Source of the DNA: Geodermatophilus sp. DSM 45219
GTDB taxonomy: Bacteria > Actinomycetota > Actinomycetes > Mycobacteriales > Geodermatophilaceae
Reading direction: 5' to 3'
Assembly (NCBI RefSeq): GCF_900104025.1
Contig: NZ_FNIQ01000001.1
Span: 310,001 to 374,000 of the forward strand
DNA: 64,000 nucleotides
Each line of letters starts with the position of its first letter. Positions within the stretch are counted from its first letter, which is position 1. Of the stretch, positions 53,993 through 62,577 are shown piece after piece. The notes under the pieces are model-generated. The model saw only the letters and a program-made list of their open reading frames with translations. It had not been told where the DNA came from and made no database searches. Position numbers and translations under genes: made by a program.

Positions 53993-54628
53993 TCAGCGCT
54001 GGCTGGTGCCCGCCGTCGCCGGCGCGTCGTTCCCCGTGTCGGGCACCGGGGTGCCGAGCGCGACGGCGACCAGGGCCAGGCCGATGACGGCGAGGGTGGC
54101 CACCCGGGTCCGGGCGCCGACGGCGGCGGGTTCGGGACGGCGGGGCGCGCGGGGCCCCGCCGCGACCCAGGCGACGACCGACGGCGCGCCGACGAGCAGC
54201 AGCTTCCCGACCGGCAGGCCGAGGGCCAGCAGCGCGAGGGCGGGCAGCGGCAGGGCGACCGGCAGCGCGTCGAACAGCGGGGTGAGCAGCGCGAGCGCCA
54301 GCAGGGCGCCCACGAGCGCGACCTCGGCGGTCGCCACGGCGGTGTAGAGCCGGCGTCCGGACCGGTCGAGCAGCAGCACGCCGCCACCGGCGCAGAGCAC
54401 GACCCAGGCCGCGAGGAGCAGCAGCAGGAGCGCCGCGACGGAACCGGGCGGCCGCACCGCGGACAGCAGCAGGCCGTCGAGCCCGGTCAGCCCACCGGCG
54501 AGCAGCGCCACGGCCTCCACGGCGCCGATGGCCGCGGCCGCCAGCACGGTGGACGGCGGCCGGCGCCGGCCGGTGGACGGCGACGCCGCGCGCGGGGTCC
54601 CGCGGGCGTCGAGGACGGTGCTCGCCAC
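53993..54628 (-). CDS. membrane protein of unknown function
   Basis: 211 residues with five or six hydrophobic helices (VLAAAAIGAVEAVALLAGGL, VAALLLLLLAAWVVLCAGGGVLLL, AEVALVGALLALALLTPLF and others) and a short polar tail. No recognised family. GTG 54628 is the start (VASTVLDARG). It lies 32 bases upstream of metG, same strand, so it may share its transcript. Confidence 0.68.
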   Translation of the reverse strand: MASTVLDARGTPRAASPSTGRRRPPSTVLAAAAIGAVEAVALLAGGLTGLDGLLLSAVRPPGSVAALLLLLLAAWVVLCAGGGVLLLDRSGRRLYTAVATAEVALVGALLALALLTPLFDALPVALPLPALALLALGLPVGKLLLVGAPSVVAWVAAGPRAPRRPEPAAVGARTRVATLAVIGLALVAVALGTPVPDTGNDAPATAGTSQR

Positions 54629-54730
54629 GGTGGCGCTCTCCCTGGCCGGGGACGACGGTCACCGGTCGGGTCGGCGTGCGTGGCGGGCCGCTGGAGGGCC
54701 TGAGCGGGTGGCCTCACCCCTCCGAGGGGG

Positions 54731-56233
54731 TCACTGGCGGGCGATGTTCTCGGCCGCCGACATCCGCGCCCCGGTGGCCATCCGGCTGTGGCTGCGGCCG
54801 TACGCGAAGTACATGACGATGCCCAGCGCCATCCAGAGGAGGAAGCGCAGCCACGTGTCGACGGGGAGGTTGGTCATCAGCCACAGCGAGGCGAGCGCCG
54901 AGACGATCGGCAGCACGGGGACCAGCGGCACCCGGAAGGAACGGTGCAGCTCCGGGCGGGTGCGCCGCAGCACCCAGACGCCGATCGACACGAGGAAGAA
55001 GGCGAACAGCGTGCCGATGTTCACCAGCTCGGCGAGGGCGGTGAGCGGGATGAACCCGGCGAGCAGCGCGACCACGATGCCGGTGGCGATCGTGATGCGG
55101 TACGGGGTGCCGTACCGCGGGTGGACCCTCGCCAGGGCCGGCGGCAGCAGGTGGTCCCGGCTCATCGCGAACAGCACCCGTGACTGGCCGAGCATCAGGA
55201 TCATCACGACGGAGGTCAGCCCGGCCAGCGCGCCCAGCGAGATGATGCTCGAGAAGACCGGCATCCCGTTGGCGGAGAACGCCCCCGCCAGCGGCGCGGT
55301 CGCGCTCAGCTCGGTGTAGTTCTGCATCCCCACGACCACCAGCGAGACCGCCACGTAGAGCAGGGTGCAGATCGCCAGCGAGCCGAGGATCCCGCGCGGC
55401 ATGTCCCGCTTCGGGTCGCGGGTCTCCTCGGCCGCGGTCGCCACGATGTCGAAGCCGATGAAGGCGAAGAACACGATCGCCGCGCCGGCCAGCACGCCAC
55501 CCCAGCCGAACGTGCCGGGGCTGAACCCGGTGAGCACCGAGATGAGCGGCGTCTGCAGCCAGCCCTCCTCCCCCGCGGCCGCGGGCTGCGCGGGCGGGAC
55601 GAACGGCGTGTAGTTCGCAGCCCTGGTGTAGAAGAACCCGACCACGATCACCAGCAGGACGACGACCAGCTTGATCGCCACGATGATGGCGGTCACCCGG
55701 GACGAGAGCTTGATCCCGAGGATCAGGACGCCGGTCATCACCAGGGCGATGAGGATCGCCGGGATGTTGACCGTCGCCGTCTCGCCGGCGATCGACGTCG
55801 GCAGCGGCGTGCCGACGTCGTCGAGCAGCTGGTTGAGGTAGCCCGACCAGCCGACCGCCACCGTCGCCGCGCCCAGGGCCAGCTCGAGGACGAGGTCCCA
55901 GCCGATGATCCAGGCGACGAACTCGCCGAAGGTCGCGTAGGAGAACGTGTACGCCGACCCGGCCACCGGCACGGTCGAGGCGAACTCGGCGTAGCAGATG
56001 GCGGCCAGCCCGCAGACGACGCCGGCGATGACGAAGGAGATCGCCACGGCCGGGCCTGCCTGGTCGCGCGCGACGATGCCCGTGAGCACGAAGATGCCGG
56101 TGCCGATGATCACGCCGACGCCGAAGACGGTGAGGTCCAGGCCCGACAGGTTCTTCTTGAGCCGGTGCTCCGGTTCGTCGGTGTCCCGGATCGACTCCTC
56201 GACGGACTTGACCCGGCGGGTGTTGGTGGCCAC
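54731..56233 (-). CDS. amino acid permease, APC superfamily (cationic amino acid transporter type)
   Basis: 500 residues with about 12-14 helices. LKKNLSGLDLTVFGVGVIIGTGIFVLTG is the CAT-type N-terminus (substrate-binding unwound helix GVIIGTGIF), and FFAFIGFDIVATAAEETRDP is the second diagnostic segment. GTG 56233 is chosen because GGGAGGGG lies five bases upstream. It probably imports amino acids with protons; substrate not determinable. Divergent from corA with a 105-base gap. Confidence 0.9.
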   Translation of the reverse strand: MATNTRRVKSVEESIRDTDEPEHRLKKNLSGLDLTVFGVGVIIGTGIFVLTGIVARDQAGPAVAISFVIAGVVCGLAAICYAEFASTVPVAGSAYTFSYATFGEFVAWIIGWDLVLELALGAATVAVGWSGYLNQLLDDVGTPLPTSIAGETATVNIPAILIALVMTGVLILGIKLSSRVTAIIVAIKLVVVLLVIVVGFFYTRAANYTPFVPPAQPAAAGEEGWLQTPLISVLTGFSPGTFGWGGVLAGAAIVFFAFIGFDIVATAAEETRDPKRDMPRGILGSLAICTLLYVAVSLVVVGMQNYTELSATAPLAGAFSANGMPVFSSIISLGALAGLTSVVMILMLGQSRVLFAMSRDHLLPPALARVHPRYGTPYRITIATGIVVALLAGFIPLTALAELVNIGTLFAFFLVSIGVWVLRRTRPELHRSFRVPLVPVLPIVSALASLWLMTNLPVDTWLRFLLWMALGIVMYFAYGRSHSRMATGARMSAAENIARQ

Positions 56234-56338
56234 GACGTCCCCTCCCCACGGCACGGTCGGACCCCGGCAGCGTGGCACGGGACGGGCCGGACCGCATGCC
56301 TACGCTGCCTGCGTCGACCCGGTCGGAGAGGAGTGCGG

Positions 56339-57445
56339 ATGCCCGGCACGGAGGTCCCCCGCGAGACGTCCGGCGTGCTGCCGACGGAGCTGCCCTCGAC
56401 CCGCCCGCGGCCCGAGGGCCGGCCGCGCACGACGCCGTCCCGACCGGACGGCGCCGGCCCGGTGGTCGACTGCGCCGTCTACGTCGACGGGCGCCGCGAA
56501 CCCCCGGTCGAGCCGCACGAGGCGCTGCGGGCGGCGGTGGACCGCGGCGGCTTCGTCTGGCTCGGGCTCTACGCGCCGACCGAGGAGGAGCTCGGCACCA
56601 TCGCCGGCCACTACGGGCTGCACCCGCTGGCGGTCGAGGACGCGGTGTACGCCCACCAGCGGCCCAAGCTCGAGCGCTACGACGACGTCCTGTTCATGGT
56701 GCTGACCACCGCCCGCTACGTGGAGCACGACCGGCTGACCGCGACCAGCGAGGTCGTCGACACCGGCGAGGTGATGGTCTTCGTCGGCCCGCACTACGTC
56801 ATCACCGTGCGGCACGGCGAGCACGGCGGCCTGGCCGACCTGCGCCGCAGCCTGGAGTCCCAGCCCGACCTGCTGTGCCTGGGTCCCTCGTCGGTGCTCT
56901 ACGCGGTCGCCGACAGCGTGGTCGACTCCTTCGTGGACGTCGCCACCGCGGTCGAGGAGGACGTCGAGGAGCTGGAGGCCTCGGTGTTCAGCCCGGAGCG
57001 CACCGACGACATCGGCCGGCTCTACCAGCTCAAGCGGGAGCTGCTGTCGCTGCGCCGGGCGGTGTCCCCGCTGGAGGTGCCGCTGGAGAAGCTGGCCGAG
57101 AAGCAGATCGACGTCGTCCCGGCGGCGATGCGGTCCTACTTCCGCGACGTCGAGGACCACGCCATCCGGGTGCGCGACCAGGTCTCCGCCCTCGACGAGC
57201 TGCTCACCTCGATCCTGCAGGCGTCGCTGGCCCGGACGTCGATGGCCGACAACGAGGACATGCGCAAGATCAGTGCGTGGGCCGGCATCATCGCCGTCCC
57301 CACGGCGATCGCCGGCATCTACGGGATGAACTTCGAGTACATGCCCGAGCTGCGGTGGCGCTACGGCTACTTCGTGGTGCTGCTGCTCATCGTGACCGCC
57401 TGCGTGCTGCTCCACCGGGGGTTCAAGCGCAACGGCTGGTTGTGA
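56339..57445 (+). CDS. corA: CorA-type magnesium/cobalt transporter
   Basis: 368 residues. A Pro/Arg-rich N-terminus is followed by the large cytoplasmic alpha/beta funnel (VEDAVYAHQRPKLERYDDVLFMVL). The long stalk helix comes next, then two C-terminal membrane helices with the selectivity motif GMN in AGIYGMNFEYMPE. GGAGAGGAG precedes ATG 56339. Pentameric Mg2+ channel of the inner membrane. Confidence 0.95.
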   Translation: MPGTEVPRETSGVLPTELPSTRPRPEGRPRTTPSRPDGAGPVVDCAVYVDGRREPPVEPHEALRAAVDRGGFVWLGLYAPTEEELGTIAGHYGLHPLAVEDAVYAHQRPKLERYDDVLFMVLTTARYVEHDRLTATSEVVDTGEVMVFVGPHYVITVRHGEHGGLADLRRSLESQPDLLCLGPSSVLYAVADSVVDSFVDVATAVEEDVEELEASVFSPERTDDIGRLYQLKRELLSLRRAVSPLEVPLEKLAEKQIDVVPAAMRSYFRDVEDHAIRVRDQVSALDELLTSILQASLARTSMADNEDMRKISAWAGIIAVPTAIAGIYGMNFEYMPELRWRYGYFVVLLLIVTACVLLHRGFKRNGWL

Positions 57446-57463
57446 GCGGCCGCGCCGTGCCGG

Positions 57464-57967
57464 TCAGACGGCGGCGGCGCCCCCGTCCCGGCCCTCACGA
57501 CCGGGCCGGCGCCGTCGGACGACGCCGGCGAGGGACGGCCGGGCCTGCGCCGTGCGGACCAGGAGGACGGCCGCGGCCAGAGCGACCTGGACCCCGGCCA
57601 GCCCGAGCCCCGACCACACGGCCAGCTCCGACCACGTCAGGGCGCCCGTGTGGGCGTGCGCGCGGGCCGCGGCCGCCCCACCCCCCGGCCCGGTGAGCAC
57701 CAGCAGGTGGGCCGCGAGCATCGCCGCGTACATGCCGCCGGTCATCGCCCAGGTCCGCACGGTGGGCCTGCGCCAGAGCCCCCGGACGCACGGCACGCAG
57801 GCGGCGGCCATGGCGACCAGCAGGACGGCGACCGGCCCGCCCCCGTGCCCCGGGGAGGCGGCCGCCACCAGGTGCAGGGCGATGCACCCGGCACCCAGGG
57901 CGGCGGCCGCCTCACCGAGGACCTGCGCCCCGACCGCCGGCCCGGGCACGCTGGACCCGCCCCTCAC
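57464..57967 (-). CDS. small membrane protein of an amine-catabolism operon
   Basis: 167 residues with about five hydrophobic helices (AALGAGCIALHLVAAAS, VAVLLVAMAAACVPCVRGLW, WAMTGGMYAAMLAAHLLVLTG and others). His and Cys residues lie in or near membrane segments (ALHLV, ACVPCV, MLAAHLL). No family recognised. GTG 57967 overlaps the stop of the permease gene as GTGA, so it belongs to the amine oxidase - permease operon. The His/Cys content could suit metal handling for the copper enzyme, but this is speculation. Confidence 0.65.
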   Translation of the reverse strand: MRGGSSVPGPAVGAQVLGEAAAALGAGCIALHLVAAASPGHGGGPVAVLLVAMAAACVPCVRGLWRRPTVRTWAMTGGMYAAMLAAHLLVLTGPGGGAAAARAHAHTGALTWSELAVWSGLGLAGVQVALAAAVLLVRTAQARPSLAGVVRRRRPGREGRDGGAAAV

Positions 57968-59445
57968 ACCCGACCCGTGGGCAGGTCTCCCTCGGGCGCC
58001 CGCTCGGCCCCCACCGTCTCCACCGGCACGGGCTCCTCCTCGGTCGTCCCGACGTCCTGGACCCGTTCCGGTGCGGTGGCGCGGACGTAGAGCAACCAGG
58101 CCAGGCCCAGCAGGAGCGCACCCGCGAAGACGTACGGCAGCAGGTTGTACGGCGAGGGCGGCACCGGCACGACGTTCTTGTAGAAGACGTAGAGCAGCGC
58201 GACGACGACCACGACCGCCAGGACGGCCGACAGCGGCTTGGCCTCGTTCCGCCTGCGCAGGAAGACCGGCAGTGCGATCGCCATCAGGAGGTAGGCGAGC
58301 ATGTAGCCGAACGTGCCGATCGTCCCGGTGTAGGCGTAGATGTTCAGCGGGGTCGTGCCCGTCGCCAGCATGACGACCGGCACGACTCCCACGACGGGGG
58401 TGATCGCCCAGATGGCCACGTGCGGCGTCTTGTGCTCCCGGTGGGCCCGCCCGAACGCCTGCGGCAGCACCCCCTCCTCGCCCATGGTGTAGAGCACCCG
58501 CGATGCGGCGTTGATGCTGGCGATGACGACGGCGAAGAAGGAGGCCGTGACCCCCAGGTCGATCAGCCAGGTCACCCCGCCGAGCCCGTTGTCGCCGGCC
58601 AGGTCGCTGATCGGGGCCCCGCTGGAGGCCAGGGCCTCCGGCCCACCGAAGCCGAGGACCGACGCGTACGCGGCGAAGACGTAGAGGAGTCCCACCAGCA
58701 CCGCGCTGCCGACGACCGCCCGGGGGATGGTCCGGTGCGGGTTGCGTGCCTCCGCGCCGAGGCTGGCCGCGCTCTCGAACCCGACGAAGCCGAGGACGGC
58801 GAGCACGATGCCGAAGGTGACGCCGTCGAAGGAGACCCCGTCCAGGCGGAACTGGGACGCGTCGACGGCGAACCCGTTGCGCACCAGGACGACGACGAAG
58901 ACCGTGAGGACCGCACCGACCGACAGGATCTCCAGCACCAGCCCGAGCCGGGTGGAGAGCTTGATCCCGGCGACGGCGAAGGCCCCGGCGACGACGGCGG
59001 CGGCCCCGAAGGCCGCCAGCTGGGCGGCGGTCGAGTCCCCCGGCACGCCGATCGTGGTGAGGAAGCTCCCCAGGTAGATGCCGGTGCCCACGACGCCGAC
59101 CATGGCGATGCAGGTGTAGCCGATCACCAGCCCCCAGCCGGCCGCGAAGGCGCCGGTGGGTCCCAGCCCGCGGGCGACGTAGCTGTACAGCGAGCCGGAG
59201 GACGCCATCCGCCGGGCGAACTGCGCGACGCACAGACCGATGAGGACGACGACGACCGTCGCGATCAGGTAGGGGATCCAGGCCCCGGTGCCGGCGTAGA
59301 GGACGATCAGCGCCGGGCCGGTGGCCATGACCGCGGTCGGCGCGATGCCGGCCACCGACTGGGCCATGACCTCGACCTGGCTCATCGAGCCGTGGGCCAG
59401 CCCCTGGTCGGAGTGCACACCGGTGGTGTCCGGCCGGGTGCTCAC
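57964..59445 (-). CDS. APC superfamily permease, probably amine/amino acid uptake
   Basis: 493 residues with about 12 helices; SMSQVEVMAQSVAGIAPTAVMATGPAL at the start and LGFVGFESAASLGAEARNPHRTIPRA in the middle are APC signatures. It is flanked by GTGA overlaps with the amine oxidase gene and the small membrane-protein gene. Its substrate is therefore most likely the amine that the oxidase deaminates (inference). Confidence 0.88.
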   Translation of the reverse strand: MSTRPDTTGVHSDQGLAHGSMSQVEVMAQSVAGIAPTAVMATGPALIVLYAGTGAWIPYLIATVVVVLIGLCVAQFARRMASSGSLYSYVARGLGPTGAFAAGWGLVIGYTCIAMVGVVGTGIYLGSFLTTIGVPGDSTAAQLAAFGAAAVVAGAFAVAGIKLSTRLGLVLEILSVGAVLTVFVVVLVRNGFAVDASQFRLDGVSFDGVTFGIVLAVLGFVGFESAASLGAEARNPHRTIPRAVVGSAVLVGLLYVFAAYASVLGFGGPEALASSGAPISDLAGDNGLGGVTWLIDLGVTASFFAVVIASINAASRVLYTMGEEGVLPQAFGRAHREHKTPHVAIWAITPVVGVVPVVMLATGTTPLNIYAYTGTIGTFGYMLAYLLMAIALPVFLRRRNEAKPLSAVLAVVVVVALLYVFYKNVVPVPPSPYNLLPYVFAGALLLGLAWLLYVRATAPERVQDVGTTEEEPVPVETVGAERAPEGDLPTGRV

Positions 59446-61442
59446 TCGGACACCTGCTCGCGGGCGCTCCCACCGGCGTGCCCGCCGTCGGCGTGGCAGG
59501 CCGGTGTCGAGCGCGGCATGTCCAGGGCCGGGTTGCCGTCGAAGAAGCTCACCGGCTTGAGGTGGAAGCCGGCGTAGGTCACGGGCATGACCGGCCAGTC
59601 CTCGGGGCGCACCACGTGGTGGGCGCCGAAGGAGTACCAGACGACGACGTCCTGGTCGTCGAGCGACCGGTCGGCCTTCACGAACTCGGGGAGGCCGCCG
59701 GCGTTCTGGCTCTGGTTGGGGTAGTCCCCGGCCGCGTAGCGCTCGTTCGGGTCGTACTGCGTCACCCAGAGGTGCTTGTAGGCGAACTGCGCCCGGCTCC
59801 AGGCCTGCGAGCCCTCCTGCTGGAGGGGCAGCACGTTCTCCCCCGGCACGAGCTTGTACCCCGCCGGCTGCCCCAGCTCGTTGACCGAGGAGGGGTTGAC
59901 GACCTGCCAGGTGCGGGCGACGAAGGGGTCGATCAGCCGCTGCGCCTCGCTCTCCCGCGCCAGGAGCGTCTTCTGGGTGACCCAGGCATTGCCGTAGGGG
60001 TTGTCCGGGCCGGGTGGCAGGGCGGCGGCGTCGACCTCGTAGACGGAGTTGCGCTCGCCGTCGACCTGCATGTCGAGCCGGACGTTGAAGAAGTGCTGGT
60101 GGTGGGGGCCGTACAGGCCGGGGGCGACGAGGGTGCCGAAGCGCGGCTGCTCGCCGACCGGCACCGCACCGGTCGAGATGACGCCGGTCAGCTTGACCTC
60201 GTACTGGATCGAGCCGTCGGTGTAGAGGTACCAGAAGAAGCCGTACTCGTAGTTGCCGACGGTGGCGAAGCAGGAGATGACCAGCCGGCGGGAGCGGCGG
60301 ACCTCCATCTTCTCGGTGCGGAAGTCGGTGTGCTTCCAGCCGACGCCGTAGTCCTCCTCGTGCATGCAGATGGCGTTGGCGATGGTCAGCGGCTGGCCGT
60401 CCTGGTCGTTGGCGACGACGTCGAAGTAGTGGATCTCGCCCAGGCAGTCGCAGCCCAGCTGCAGCGGGTTGAGCAGCAGCCCGACCCCGTACTCGCCCTC
60501 GTCGAAGACGTTCTTGATCCGGTGGGTGGGCGCCGGGTCGGCGTAGGGGATGTACATCTCCGCCAGGGACGCCCGGTAGACGACCGGGCGCAGGCGCCCG
60601 CGGTCCTCGTAGCCGACCTGGTGCAGGACCAGCCCCTCGCGGGGGGTGTAGCCGACCCGCAGCCGCCACTTCTGCCAGCTCACGTGGTGGCCGTCGACGG
60701 TGAAGCTGGGGCCCTCGGGCTGGGTGATCTCGATCGGCCGGACGTCGTCCCGGATCGCCGTGTGGGCCGGCCGGTTGTCGTCGTCGAACACCAGCTCCGG
60801 CACGTAGTTGCCGGCCTTCTCCGGGAGCGGCACGACCCCGTGGTCACGGACGTCGATGACCTCCATCCTGTCCAGGTCCACCAGCACGACCAGTCCCTCG
60901 ACGGGCCGGGCGTAGCCGTTGTCGTCCTCCCGGGTCCGGACGAACGTCAACGGCCGGATGAGGCGGCGGCCGAGCGGGTCCTCGATGTCGTAGCCGGCGG
61001 CCCAGGGGTCGATCATCGCCAGCGAGAAGTCGGTCACCCCGCGCTTGCGCATGGCCTCCTGCCAGCGCGGGTCGGCACGGGTGATCTCCTCGGTGCTGAA
61101 GAACTCCTCCAGCATCACGCCCGGCTGCACGCCCTCCACGACCTCCCACGACGTCACCACCCCGGAGGTCAGGGACACCGTGGCCTCGATCGTCTGCTGG
61201 TGCCCGCGGTCGTAGAGCACGGCGAAGGCCACCCGCTCCGGCGGCTCGGTCCCCTGCCGGTCGTGGTCGAGGACCTCGCGCTTGTCCGGTTCCTGCAGCG
61301 CGACGGAGACGAAGCGGACCCGGGGGTCCTGCCCGCGCTGCTCGCGGATGATGGCCGACGCCCGGGCGATCTCCTCCGCGTCGAGCGGCTCGAGGGGGTG
61401 CCGGCTCGTCGTGGTGGTGGGCTGGGGCAGCTGGATGACCAC
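59442..61442 (-). CDS. copper-containing primary amine oxidase
   Basis: 666 residues. The enzyme converts a primary amine, O2 and water to aldehyde, NH3 and H2O2. The cofactor tyrosine is Tyr398 in VGNYEYGFFW (consensus N-Y-D/E-Y), which self-processes to topaquinone. Copper ligands are His448 and His450 in PHHQHFFN and His609 in HHVVRPEDWPVMP. The general base is the Asp in VFDEGEYGVG. N2 and N3 domains are present (RADPRWQEAMRKRGV). No signal peptide, so it is cytoplasmic, as in the Arthrobacter enzymes. First gene of the three-gene operon. Confidence 0.95.
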   Translation of the reverse strand: MVIQLPQPTTTTSRHPLEPLDAEEIARASAIIREQRGQDPRVRFVSVALQEPDKREVLDHDRQGTEPPERVAFAVLYDRGHQQTIEATVSLTSGVVTSWEVVEGVQPGVMLEEFFSTEEITRADPRWQEAMRKRGVTDFSLAMIDPWAAGYDIEDPLGRRLIRPLTFVRTREDDNGYARPVEGLVVLVDLDRMEVIDVRDHGVVPLPEKAGNYVPELVFDDDNRPAHTAIRDDVRPIEITQPEGPSFTVDGHHVSWQKWRLRVGYTPREGLVLHQVGYEDRGRLRPVVYRASLAEMYIPYADPAPTHRIKNVFDEGEYGVGLLLNPLQLGCDCLGEIHYFDVVANDQDGQPLTIANAICMHEEDYGVGWKHTDFRTEKMEVRRSRRLVISCFATVGNYEYGFFWYLYTDGSIQYEVKLTGVISTGAVPVGEQPRFGTLVAPGLYGPHHQHFFNVRLDMQVDGERNSVYEVDAAALPPGPDNPYGNAWVTQKTLLARESEAQRLIDPFVARTWQVVNPSSVNELGQPAGYKLVPGENVLPLQQEGSQAWSRAQFAYKHLWVTQYDPNERYAAGDYPNQSQNAGGLPEFVKADRSLDDQDVVVWYSFGAHHVVRPEDWPVMPVTYAGFHLKPVSFFDGNPALDMPRSTPACHADGGHAGGSAREQVSE

Positions 61443-61495
61443 GGGCTTCCTCCGGGAGCGTGCCCGGACGGGGGGGCCCGGGGCGGTGAGGCCGG

Positions 61496-61525
61496 ACCGT
61501 AGGGGCAGTGACCTAAGTCACACAA
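61496..61525 (-). promoter_or_regulatory. candidate promoter and Crp/GlxR-like site of the amine oxidase operon
   Basis: On the minus strand TTGTGT (61520-61525) and TACGGT (61496-61501), 18 bases apart, form a plausible -35/-10 pair about 55 bases before the start codon. Over the spacer lies AGTGACCTAAGTCACA (61507-61522), one mismatch from the GlxR/Crp consensus TGTGAnnTAnnTCACA and almost fully palindromic. Confidence 0.55.
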
Positions 61526-61550
61526 GGACCGGGCTCACGGCCGATCCGCG

Positions 61551-62414
61551 CTAGGACCCCCCGCTCGCCGCCTGCTCGCCGCCCTTCGCGGCGACGACGG
61601 CGTCGTAGACGGTGCGGCGCGGCAGCCCGGTGCGGACGACGACGGCGCGGATGGCGTCCTTGCGGGTGGCGCCCGCGGCCTCCTCCGCGGCGACCTCCGC
61701 CGCCAGCTCCGACGGCGAGAGCGACACCGGGGCCACCGGTGCGCCGCCCACGACCACGGTGATCTCCCCGCGCACGCCGTCGGCAGCCCACGCCGCCAGC
61801 TCCGACAGCGCCCCCCGCCGGACCTCCTCGTGGGTCTTGGTCAGCTCCCGGCACACGGCGGCGGGGCGGTCCGGCCCGAACGCGGCCGCGGCGTCGGTCA
61901 GCGCGTCGGCCAGCCGGTGCGGCGACTCGAAGAAGACCATCGTGCGGCGCTCGTCGGCGAGGCCGGCCAGCCTGGACCGGCGCTCGCCGCCCTTGCGCGG
62001 CAGGAAGCCCTCGAAGCAGAAGCGGTCCACCGGCAGGCCGGAGACCGCGAGCGCCGTCGTCACCGCCGACGGTCCGGGCACCGAGGTGACCGCGACGCCG
62101 GCGTCGATCGCCGCGCGCACCAGCGTGTAGCCGGGGTCGGAGACCGACGGCATCCCGGCGTCGGTGAGCAGCAGCACGGTCCGCCCCTCGGCCAGCGCGG
62201 TCAGCAGCCCGGGCAGCCGGGAGCGCTCGACCGACTCGTGGAAGGTCACCACCTTCCCGGACAGCTGCACCTCGAGGTCGGCGGCCAGCCGGTGCAGCCG
62301 GCGGGTGTCCTCGACGGCCAGGACGTCGGCCGTCGCCATCGCCGAGCGCAGCCGCGGGCCGACGTCCCCGGGCTGCCCGAGCGGAGCGCCACCGAGCACG
62401 AGCCGTCCGACCAT
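61551..62414 (-). CDS. rsmI: 16S rRNA 2'-O-ribose C1402 methyltransferase
   Basis: 287 residues. VLGGAPLGQPGDVGPR is a variant of the usual GTPIGNxxD start. VEDTRRLHRL, TDAGMPSVSDPGYTLVR, PGPSAVTTALAVSGLP and FFESPHRL define the tetrapyrrole-methylase-fold rRNA enzyme. A C-terminal helix-turn-helix (GATRKDAIRAVVVRTGLPRR) binds RNA. Divergent from the mannosyltransferase gene, as in M. tuberculosis Rv1003/Rv1002c. Confidence 0.95.
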   Translation of the reverse strand: MVGRLVLGGAPLGQPGDVGPRLRSAMATADVLAVEDTRRLHRLAADLEVQLSGKVVTFHESVERSRLPGLLTALAEGRTVLLLTDAGMPSVSDPGYTLVRAAIDAGVAVTSVPGPSAVTTALAVSGLPVDRFCFEGFLPRKGGERRSRLAGLADERRTMVFFESPHRLADALTDAAAAFGPDRPAAVCRELTKTHEEVRRGALSELAAWAADGVRGEITVVVGGAPVAPVSLSPSELAAEVAAEEAAGATRKDAIRAVVVRTGLPRRTVYDAVVAAKGGEQAASGGS

Positions 62415-62463
62415 GACCGCGAGCCTGTCACGACGCTCGCCGTCGGCCCGCCTGCAGGTCGAA

Positions 62464-62517
62464 GGACCCCGTCCTCCTCACCCCTCGCAAGCTCGCGGCG
62501 AGCCTCTGGACGGGGCC
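62464..62517. repeat. dispersed GGACCCCGTCC...GGACGGGGCC repeat, copy B
   Basis: GGACCCCGTCCTCCTCACCC (from 62464) with closing arm GGACGGGGCC (62508-62517). It closely matches the copy at 46672-46748 but is shorter in the middle. It lies between the divergent rsmI and mannosyltransferase starts, so a simple terminator role does not fit here. Confidence 0.7.
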
Positions 62518-62577
62518 GGGCGCCGAGCTCGCCAGCGCCGGGGGGGGCAGGCGGGGTCCGCTCACTACCCTGGCCGC

